Under the pieces are notes generated by a model that was not told the DNA's origin, ran no database searches, and worked only from the letters and a program-made list of their open reading frames with translations. A stretch of 64,000 nucleotides of DNA. Origin: Owenia fusiformis (taxonomy: Eukaryota; Annelida; Polychaeta; Sabellida; Oweniidae). The stretch lies in the NCBI GenBank assembly GCA_903813345.2, contig CAIIXF020000007.1, forward strand, positions 16,970,714 through 17,034,713, read 5' to 3'. Of the stretch, positions 57,301 through 64,000 are shown piece by piece. Made by a program: the position numbers and the translations under genes. Numbering within the stretch: position 1 is the stretch's first letter; each line of letters begins with the position of its first letter.

Positions 57301-59769
57301 GGGGGAAACTGCTATTTACTTAGATTTGGGCGAAAATGGCCAAATTTCAGTCAAAATCCTCGGGGCATAGGGTCTTTGTCGTAGATTTAGTCAATGATGC
57401 AACTCTTAGTAGAAGGTGTGCCATATAGGGAATGAAAGCTGTTTGTCAGACGTATCATTTTCTTCAATAAACTCAGAGATAGTCAGGTTAGATTTGTGAC
57501 GTCACAGTGGCAAAGTTAGACTAGCATATTTAGACGTATTTGGGGTAGGGCAAATTAACCCTTTCTAGCCTAAATGGAAATTTTTTTCACATATTCAGCC
57601 AGTTCCGACGTTTTTATGCATTTTTGAACTAAAAATTATATTTTTTGCCAAAAAAAGTTGCAGAGACAAAAATTAGTGTGATGTCATAAAACGTTAATAA
57701 CGTTTGTTAGTCTTATCATATATCATTTAAATGATAATATAAGAAACTAAATATGATTCAAATTCATATTATTTTGCATGATGTTGTGGATTAATCCAAA
57801 ATTAGAACTTTTGGGAATTAAAGAGGCATAATCTGATTTTCTTAGAGGCACATATTATAATTCTGCTTCTGCTTGACCAGCTGCACATCTATTTCTAATT
57901 GATTGGAGTGACACACAATTATAATTGAGATTGATAACCATCTGACTATTTAAAGGCACAAATTAGCCTTTACATTTGTATTTATTCAAGATATTAAAAG
58001 AGGCAGAAATAATCACATTGCTCTTGCTACTCATCAAAAAGGCAACATTTAATCAAAAGGTTAATAATATTTGAGAATTTAATTTTTGTATCAGCAATAT
58101 TTTGAGCCATTTACTAGACTTAAACTTTTTGAAAATACAGAATAAACATAAAGAGGCACATCTAAATTAGACTTCTTATTGATCATGCTCAAGCTTAAGA
58201 TGCACTTACTCGTTTCTACAAGCATTCCTACTTGTCTTGAACAGCACGTGATGATAATTAAGATTATTGATTATTAATAAAGAGGCACAAGTTGATCTCT
58301 ATAATTGAAGGTATTATTTGGGAGTCAAATTTTGAGAGCCAAATAATACTTAGTAGTAGTCTCATTGCTCTTGCTGCCCATCAAAAAGATCTAAAGGTAT
58401 CTTGTTAATATTAGAGAGGCACAAGATAAGTGATACCTCAATACCTAAATCATAAATGTCGAAATAAATAGCCTTTATGTTTCATGATTTATTTATTCAT
58501 GCTGCTTAACTTATATGTAAATAAAGAGGCAAAGCCTGAGTTTTGCATCAAGATAAAAATATTCCTCACACCATCCTACATGTCCTAGTAGCTGTAAAAT
58601 ATAATTTTGAATGAATTGATCAATATACTTGACTAAACAGAATTTTAAAATATTTATTATGTTTAGCCAAAATATACCTTATTTTTTTGATTTAGTCATA
58701 AAAACTGAACCAATCATCATCTGCTTGTGGTTTTCAGAATATTTATAGCTTTTAAGTCTTCTTCAATGTAAAAAAAGATTGGACAAATATCAGTGACATC
58801 ATATATGACATACTGTGTCATATGACTATTATAACATATACTTTTTGACATTTTTTTAGCTTTCTTTCATCTTTAGACCCCTATAACTTTTTAATCATTC
58901 AACATTTCAATTTGAAAATGATTTCATTGCCTTTCTTAGCCAATTGTACACATATATGTAGATTTTTCAGATTTTTTGCTGCATAGTTTAATAGATATTT
59001 GTCTTCCCCACCCTGATACACTTGAAATGAAAACTTCAAACAAATACTTTTTTTTATGATAAAAACACACTTTTCTTGTTTTTGTTATAAAAATTGAACC
59101 AATAATGCTATCTACATTTGGTTTTCAGATTAATAATGCCTTTTTTGTATACTTTGAGAAAATTAAAAAATATGACACCCATCAGTGACTCAGAATATGA
59201 CATCCCATGTCATGTGGCACACACTTTTTGACAAAACTTTTTTTTCGATTTTCCATCTTTAGACCCCTATAACTTTTTAATGGTTCAAGCTACAACTTTG
59301 GGAATGGTTTCATTGATTTTCTCAGCCAATTTTACATAAATATGGATTTTTTCAGATTTTTTGATGCATTTTTTAAAAAACCTCTGTGGTCCCTATAATT
59401 AGGGCCGTGCGATAATTAGGGCCATTTCCCCTAACACTCATATGTCGAAGTTGAGTTCTTGCCTTTTTTAACATTTAACAAGGAGTAGACGAACTCCTGT
59501 GATTTCTTCTGTCTGGATCATTAGTTTTTATCTAGCCTAGCATGACCATGGATTTGGTGGAATGTTTTTCATTTTGACTTGACATTTTTGCATTTTCGTA
59601 ACTCATTTTGAAAAAGAACTCGTGAAATCAATACAAATCTAAAACCAAAATCTAATATATAGCCAAAGTAAATAGTCATGTACCTGATCCTCTGAAATGT
59701 TTCCCCTTCCAGTTTCATCTGAGGTAGAAATATACGTCGAAAATCTCTTAAATTTCGTATATGTGCCAT
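43964..59769 (-). CDS. COQ10: COQ10, mitochondrial coenzyme Q-binding START protein, complete
   Basis: Lipid-binding chaperone needed for coenzyme Q function at the inner mitochondrial membrane. Exons: 59684-59769, 52674-52856, 45736-45928, 45466-45567, 43964-44122; phases 2, 1, 0, 0 agree at every AG/GT junction; 240 residues, against 238 in human COQ10B. Exon 1 ([20 protein letters not shown]) is a basic, acid-poor presequence. Exon 2 ends [12 protein letters not shown]; exon 3 reads [20 protein letters not shown] and [19 protein letters not shown]; exon 4 [17 protein letters not shown]; exon 5 [12 protein letters not shown] then [18 protein letters not shown]. This is the polyketide-cyclase/START fold core. 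Exon 1 is inferred from phase, presequence character and its position 233 bp from SF3B1; the other four are secure by homology. Intron 2 hosts a sulfotransferase gene. Confidence 0.93.
44543..45382 (+). repeat. Pearl/HINE-like element, complete copy
   Basis: 5' end AACTAGATAACGGCAACTCC with ATCCCAACGAAC (44573-44584); short core with GGCCATTTTGAATTTT; a long ACTG/ACGG tract (45233-45345); 3' hairpin AACGAAC-TTC-GTTCGTT and terminal GTTCGTTGGGAT (45366-45377). It lies in COQ10 intron 4. Confidence 0.85.
45929..47671. other. COQ10 intron 2, nothing recognised
   Basis: A+T-rich intronic sequence; a (TTA)n microsatellite lies just before the SINE at about 47572-47606. Confidence 0.5.
47672..47909 (-). 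mobile_element. tRNA-derived SINE
   Basis: The minus-strand head carries RNA polymerase III boxes: A-like TGGCTCAGTGGCAGAG (near 47885) and B-like GGGTTCGATTCCC (near 47843). A body of about 150 bp follows and ends in an A+T-rich tail. It lies in COQ10 intron 2. Confidence 0.8.
48173..49434 (+). repeat. Pearl/HINE-like element overlapping the sulfotransferase 3' end
   Basis: 5' end AACTAGAAAAACAGCAACTCC-type, with ATCCCACCGAAC (48196-48207); core of about seven units of about 140 bp, each carrying GCCGCCAT.TTGAAATT and GCGGCCATCTTGAAAAT; GGACGG tract; 3' hairpin CGAAC-TTC-GTTCG and terminal GTTCGGTGGGAT (49420-49431). The sulfotransferase stop codon lies inside this 3' end. Confidence 0.88.
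49400..50554 (-). CDS. Carbohydrate sulfotransferase (CHST8-14 type), intronless
   Basis: Golgi type II membrane enzyme that transfers sulfate from PAPS to sugar chains (family knowledge for Sulfotransfer_2). 384 residues. Start [12 protein letters not shown], then one hydrophobic segment at about residues 12-30, a long stem, 5'-phosphosulfate-binding loop [14 protein letters not shown] near 165, 3'-phosphate-binding motif [18 protein letters not shown] near 220, then [19 protein letters not shown] and [10 protein letters not shown], all hallmarks of the HNK-1/dermatan/chondroitin group. Specific acceptor unknown. The last residues [11 protein letters not shown] and the stop come from the 3' end of a Pearl-like transposon. 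The gene lies within COQ10 intron 2, same strand. Confidence 0.93.
   Translation of the reverse strand: MMRLRTCRLTGLVSLKGLMLISCIASVALFLKIQHPQELAVKKILSQSLIKAQSSTLTSNESEDITYINITDNGEDITFSNIVDNAQMDNIYKNETLIKLNTMVENAMKFQADNDTEIERCMQQRRQKIRETCHRKKSKKIRLSKNILVDDNLKVIYCYIPKVSSTYIIKSLIHLSKGNISLPVDIHYDGKYVTRLLKYKKADILYRLKTYTKFTFVREPFSRLLSAYNDKIVRSGDDHFSKHRKKLLEKYHKNSGTKIMSIAPFVDFVDYAVLQRKLPNEHWLPFFQLCSPCNVQYDYIGKYENLAKEGNFIFKKLGAKHSVIEEKPYNKSKNLSMEKAYSTLSINQLENLSEFYKMDFDLFEYPFPQALRAHYPTERSSRGI
51068..51785 (+). repeat. Pearl/HINE-like element, 3' truncated copy
   Basis: 5' end AACTAGATAACAGCAACGTC with ATCCCATCAAAC; core units with ATGAACAAAATCACTCCA; no tetranucleotide tract or 3' hairpin follows. 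Same orientation as the copy at 48173-49434, on the other side of the sulfotransferase. Confidence 0.7.
53330..53420. repeat. AGGCTCTTTAGC inverted repeats
   Basis: Several copies of AGGCTCTTTAGC and its complement GCTAAAGAGCCT within 90 bp, able to form a hairpin. Confidence 0.6.
53650..54086. mobile_element. Foldback element, 437 bp
   Basis: Inverted arms of about 180 bp (ACCTGATAAATGGGACCC at the left, GGGTCCCATTCATCAGGT at the right; CTTGTCATTTCCGGAAGTGA inside the left arm). It directly abuts the TAGGGGAAATGG end of the next element. A related uninterrupted junction occurs in inverse orientation at about 59433-59490. Confidence 0.75.
54377..54836. mobile_element. Insertion splitting the left 7.2-kb arm
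   Basis: The inserted block starts TAGTTCAAC and ends GTTGGACTA, flanked by ATACATACAT on both sides; removing it restores continuity with the right arm. It contains a sequence related to that hosting the hAT element at 25252, without the hAT insert. Confidence 0.65.
57820..58540. repeat. Dispersed AAAGAGGCACA motif array
   Basis: AGAGGCA-type motifs recur about eight times (near 57824, 57845, 57953, 57997, 58150, 58281, 58413, 58525) with unrelated sequence between; CATTGCTCTTGCT.C.CATCAAAAAG occurs twice (near 58018 and 58367). Confidence 0.55.
58680..59400 (+). repeat. Diverged tandem duplication of about 370 bp
   Basis: Shared in order by both halves: AACTGAACCAAT-like, GGTTTTCAGA, CATCTTTAGACCCCTATAAC plus TTTTTAAT, TCATTG and TTTTTCAGATTTTTTG. 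Confidence 0.7.
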
Positions 59770-60002
59770 TCCAAATTATATCTAGCCTTGACCTGAGAAT
59801 TGAGGTCATTCATTGTGCAACGACAAAATCCGAAGTAAAATCGGATCTTCATTTGGAAATGAATGATTTATCATCCAACATAAGATGTAGCATAATCCTT
59901 TATCGATATCAATTTATTGTCGTTGTTGACAGGAATCGTCTAAATACTCATAAAATATATAAATTGAAAAGTTACGGAAACAGCCGAAGTGAGGGAAACA
60001 AA
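59770..60002. promoter_or_regulatory. Divergent COQ10/SF3B1 promoter region
   Basis: The start codons of COQ10 (minus) and SF3B1 (plus) are 233 bp apart, so both 5' UTRs and a shared promoter must fit here. No TATA box is evident near either start, as is common for housekeeping divergent promoters. Confidence 0.75.
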
Positions 60003-63000
60003 ATGGCTGCCAAAACTCACCAAGGTAAATCCTCACATTTTTCACCATAGCATTAATATTATACGGTAAAATCACTAGTCCATATGCGAAAAGCGCTTTA
60101 ATCTTAACACATAACATTTGATTTATCAATCGGTAGCTTTATAAGTCTTGAATTTGTTGTTATAGCAATTCTATTTGAAAAATTTCAGGACGTGTTTTTT
60201 CACTGTTCGAGACGTTCTATGTTCATCGTTGATCGATTTGAAAAAATCGAAATCGAAATTCCAAATCGTATCAGAAATTAATCATCATTGCGGCACTGCA
60301 TTAACAAACAGTGGGTTTGCAATTAATAACTATTTTGCGTGTATCCACGTGCTATATAAATCAGGTACCTGTTCCTCAAAATTGATCTTTCTATCCTGAG
60401 TAATCGCGATAATAATTAGATCTATTTGACAACAATTTCGTTTCGCTAGTAGTTTAATTTTACGATCCGGGACACTCGGGAGAACAGACACAAAATGACG
60501 GACATACGGAAATGTCAAAACAGTGTTACAAAAAACAGTTCAACACCATTACTACCAATCTTCATGATTTATTCATATATTTAGAAATATCTCTTCATTT
60601 TTTAAGAATTGTTTACTTCCGCTATTGTCATGTATGCTATTGCGCAAAAAGTGAAATTCGTCTGACAAAGTTTGACCCCCCTCCAAATAAAGACAGAAAA
60701 GTAAGTGTACAGTTCGGGACATAAATAAATGACAGGTGGAGTTGCTGAAGTGAGAATTTCCCATGTTAAAAATAAGAGAATTTTCAAGAGGCCATACATC
60801 AGTGGATGAGATTATACAAAATGTGAAATATACAAATTTTAAGGGATATGTATCTAGACAATATTGGAAATTATGGACTTTCAGACGACCATAATTAGGA
60901 AATGGTGATCGAAAATCGACCTGTCATTTATTTTTGTCCCCAACTGTATAATGGATATTTTGTTGATATTTTACACTAAAACTGATAGAAAAATGATTAT
61001 GGCATATGTATGTATCTGTTATAAACAGAGAAATGTATACAGTATCGTGAAATGACATCTGAAACACAACTGTGCGATAATTAGGACGACTGTGTGATAA
61101 TTAGGACCACTGCACATGCGAGTCTAAGGGGTCTTAAAGTGTTAGCGTTCGGAGATTGAGAAATGTCAAACAGTACTTAAATTTTAGAAGAAATGTTGAT
61201 CTTTCATCTCATATTCTCAAAGTAAGTTGAAGTTATCATATTTGAAATCCTCAGTAGTTTTCCAGAGTACCCGTGCGGTGATAGGACCATTTCCCCTATT
61301 TGACAACAATTTCGTTTTGCTAATAGTTAAATTTTAATCCAAGACACTCGGACGAACAGACAAAAAATGACGGACATGCGGAAATGTCATTTTAGAGATT
61401 TGTAAGTGTAGCCTGATTTTACTTGTATAAATGAACATTTAACACTGTGTTACATTTAATATTGTATTAAATTCCTTGATGTTATGTGTTTTTATATTAT
61501 TGTCAAGTATCAGTTGCATGTTATCGTAGAAAAATGGTTTTGATGGATCCAGAACTTACAATAAAGGAAAGAATAGTAAGGAGGTTAAACCCAATAACGG
61601 GCAAGAAAATTCCTAATTTGTAAAGAACCCCGTTATTGGGTTTAACGACGTTGAACTATTCGACTCATAGCTCCTTCAAGACTTTATTCTCGAGAGTTAA
61701 GCGTATTAGTCAATGTCATTTCGATGATGTCCAATAGAAAAATTGGTGAATTTACTCCAGAGAAAAAAACTGCTTTTTCAATGTACAATTAGCGCTGATA
61801 TCTGAATAAACATTATTAAAGATATACTTACATGTTCCAAGTATTACATTTTGTATTTCTAGTAGGTTTCCATCGTTGAATAGCTGCTAATTAATAAGAA
61901 GGAAACGATTGAACATAGCAAAAAGAAAAATTCTTCTGCAATTCTCGGCTGCTTATTTAGTTCAGAACAGCATTCGTTCAGTACAACAAATTAAAAATCA
62001 TATATTCTATCCATCATATACGTTTCCAGTCTAACTACGACATGGATATGTCAGTTTTATAAAGTAATTTACGTAATGATGGCAAATCTTTTGAACAAAT
62101 CTTAAGATGCAAAGAATTAAACATGGTGTGTACCCAATCTGAAGTTTCTCCAGTTTAACTATTGTCCGATTCAAAATTCTATTGAATACTTTGAATTTAA
62201 AAAATAAGCAATCAAATGGGCATCTTGCAACAGTATATGAAAAATTTGAATATGACTGTATTCACGCCTTCTATAAACTGTGAACAAAGTCAAAATTTCA
62301 CCCAGGGTATATTCGGCAACACTACCGCTGGTAATATGAGTAATGTGTGATGTCATAACGTTGGGCCGTAGTAATGGCGGACCATTTAATTAATATTCGA
62401 AAAATTTTGGTGTGTTTTCATGTTTGAATCGTAATATAGACCTCAGAGCAGGTGTAATATCAACGAATACACCCCCTTATGGCTAGGCACAAAAGCTTTC
62501 AAACCCAGAAAATGTTTGTGCCTATCCCTGGTAGTGCCTTTTGGTAATGCCGGGTTGTCGGCAGCAGCAGTAGATACTCTCAATTGCCGGCAATAAAATC
62601 CATTGCCGATAATCGCCACGCTGCTGCAACATGACAATTGGCATTGCGATCCATTGTCAAATTAACGAAACAATTGTTCGTTTAAGAATGTTTTATCATG
62701 TATATTTCTCCACATATTTCTCCACATTTGAAGAGCTTATCTGTCAATCAACTGCACAGCATTCGTAAAGGGTGGATAAGCAAAAGGATTTTTCCAAATA
62801 TTTTAGTTTCACTTTCAGGTTTTTCCCTGGGATTTTAAAAAACATTATCAGTATCAACGATTATCCGTAACGGCAAGGTAATGGAGGTGAAATTTACCGG
62901 CAGTGAGATCCAATACTGTTGCAAGCACTAATCCCTGGGGGTATATTTGTCGATGTAAGACCTGTTCTTTGGTCTATATTTCTTAAAAAGAAACAAATGT

Positions 63001-63982
63001 TCATAGCATATCTTTTGTATATTTCAAATAGTAGTGGTATAATATGCAGCAAAGCTGTAGCCTTTTGTAATTTAGGGAGTTTCAGCCATGTTAATTTTTT
63101 GAAAATAACATGGCAGAGAAGCATCAAAATATATGACACATATGATAGCCAGACTCAAATTTAGAATATCGATTAGAACAAAGAATATGTTCATTAAATT
63201 ACATACATTGAATAACAATCATACCTGTAGTCTAGCGGTGGGATTCTCTACTACAGCGCAGGGTGTCGTGGTTTGATTCCCACCCCTGTCGTATTTTATT
63301 CTTTTATTTTTTTAAACTACTCAGAAAAAAACATTTATAAGTATAACCATGTCATCTTAATATTAATGCATTAATCATGTAGTCAGTTATAACAAATGAT
63401 ATATGTCCAAATATTGCATTTTGGAGTAATATCAGCCTTTAATACCTCCAGAGTTGAAAACATATGCCGATGTTATCATGTTACAAGTCTATATTATGCC
63501 ATTAAAAATATTTAAAAAGAAATGGTACATTTTAGAGTATGATACTCTGGCGCCATTTGCAATAGCTTTTTCTCGTAGCGTTATTGGACTTCAAACAGAA
63601 ATGAAGGTTAACGGCAAATGATATACCCATTGCGCGGAGTAGATATTTTCTTTGTTATAACGAAATATATGAGTTGGTCAAAATAGCCCCACAACGAAGG
63701 AACCCCTTACTTCGAAGTTTCATAAATTACTCTTACCCTTACTAGCCTAACCTAAATTTTTCTGCTTTAGAAATCGAGCGGCAGGTGGCAGCCCTACAAG
63801 AAAAGAGAGCTAACCTGAAAGCACCACCAGGTGGAGCTGGCGATGATGAAGGTACAGAAAATGGAGGAGATGCTCGCGTTGGACTAGGAGTAGGTGGAAG
63901 GTTTGATCCAGATTTGTACAGCACAGCCAGTAGTAAATATGAAGGTTACAACACATCCATTGGGACCATGGACGAGGCAGAT
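60003..63982 (+). CDS. SF3B1: SF3B1 splicing factor, first two coding exons
   Basis: Core subunit of the U2 snRNP SF3b complex, which holds the branch point (family knowledge). Exon 1: 60003-60024 (MAAKTHQ plus one base, donor GTAAAT). Exon 2: 63771-63982, acceptor tttag, reads EIERQVAALQEKRANLK, a Gly-rich linker, then GRFDPDLYSTASSKYEGYNT and SIGTMDEAD, donor GTGAGT. This aligns with the human start MAKIAKTHEDIEAQIREIQ and [20 protein letters not shown]. The linker is longer than in human. The HEAT-repeat body is off the right edge. Intron 1 is 3.7 kb and carries repeats. Confidence 0.93.
60420..61390 (+). repeat. Direct repeat in SF3B1 intron 1
   Basis: About 95 bp starting TTTGACAACAATTTCGTTT occurs at about 60425-60520 and 61299-61390; the phrase GACACTCGG..GAACAGACA is shared. 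A related sequence in inverse orientation is at about 25140-25170. Confidence 0.7.
60708..60950. mobile_element. MITE, copy 2
   Basis: Inverse-orientation copy of the element at 26813-27047, with the same TACAGTT.GGGACA ends. Confidence 0.85.
61584..61646. repeat. 18-bp perfect inverted repeat
   Basis: GTTAAACCCAATAACGGG and its exact complement are separated by 27 bp, in SF3B1 intron 1. Confidence 0.9.
61650..63225. other. SF3B1 intron 1, nothing recognised
   Basis: A+T-rich intron. A CAGCAG-rich and GCCGGC-containing patch lies near 62550-62650. Short open frames lack homology. Confidence 0.5.
63228..63298 (+). tRNA. tRNA-like sequence (pseudogene or SINE head)
   Basis: TAGTCTAGCGGTGGGATTCTC resembles the D-arm/A-box half and GTGGTTTGATTCCCAC forms a T-arm with a B-box-like TTTGATTCC. 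A canonical acceptor stem does not pair cleanly, so this is more likely a tRNA pseudogene or SINE head than a working tRNA. Confidence 0.45.
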
Positions 63983-64000
63983 GTGAGTACATGATTGATG

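Larger units (their letters stand above)
54086..61298. mobile_element. 7.2-kb inverted-repeat interval containing the COQ10/SF3B1 promoter
   Basis: Left end TAGGGGAAATGGTCCC and right end GGACCATTTCCCCTA begin inverted repeats of about 290 bp (54086-54376 against about 61006-61298) that continue at 54836-54895 against 60956-61005 after a 460-bp insertion in the left arm. No transposase is recognised. It encloses COQ10 exon 1 and SF3B1 exon 1, so it is probably two separate insertions in opposite orientation rather than one mobile unit. Confidence 0.55.

Noticed and set aside
53607-59490. A single autonomous transposon such as a Maverick
   Set aside because: No transposase, integrase or polymerase sequence is recognisable and host exons lie within the adjoining inverted interval.

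Overview
The window is A+T-rich, intron-rich metazoan genomic DNA: GT-AG exons spread over kilobases, long repeat-filled introns and a dense load of short DNA transposons. Tandem-cored repeats with ACGG/ACAG/ACTG tracts, of the kind described as Pearl/TSP/HINE elements in marine invertebrates, make a marine invertebrate most likely (a hemichordate-like deuterostome or a mollusc). Species cannot be fixed from this sequence.

Layout. (1) 269-12012, minus: the 5' two-thirds of the kinase domain of an OSR1/SPAK-type kinase, seven exons, two of which (4840-4948 and 7237-7345) are alternative copies of one 109-bp exon. Its intron 269/3598 holds two small intronless same-strand genes (1344-1664, 2745-3086) that encode an unrecognised protein family but end in replication-dependent-histone stem-loops. 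(2) 12-23 kb: transposon relics, a 338-bp tandem-repeat element, minisatellites and uncertain minus-strand exon fragments. (3) 23051-24032, minus: HSP10 exons 2-4. (4) 24-32 kb: repeat-rich spacer with the divergent HSP10/HSP60 promoter somewhere inside. (5) 32308-40840, plus: the complete HSP60 coding region, 11 coding exons, 584 aa. (6) 43964-59769, minus: complete COQ10, five exons, 240 aa, convergent with HSP60; its second intron (45929-52673) hosts an intronless same-strand carbohydrate sulfotransferase gene. (7) 60003 onward, plus: the first two coding exons of SF3B1, head-to-head with COQ10 across 233 bp.

HSP10 - HSP60 - COQ10 - SF3B1 have the order and all four orientations of the human 2q33 block SF3B1-COQ10B-HSPD1-HSPE1, so the window carries an ancient linkage of mitochondrial chaperonin, coenzyme Q chaperone and splicing-factor genes with two divergent gene pairs.

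The strongest novel observations are: the histone-type 3' ends on a non-histone gene pair; mutually exclusive kinase exons that would swap part of the N-lobe/hinge; a sulfotransferase whose last residues and stop codon are supplied by a transposon end; and a shared end architecture (subterminal inverted repeat forming one arm of a terminal hairpin, with the two ends of each copy co-varying) in four unrelated-looking repeat families.
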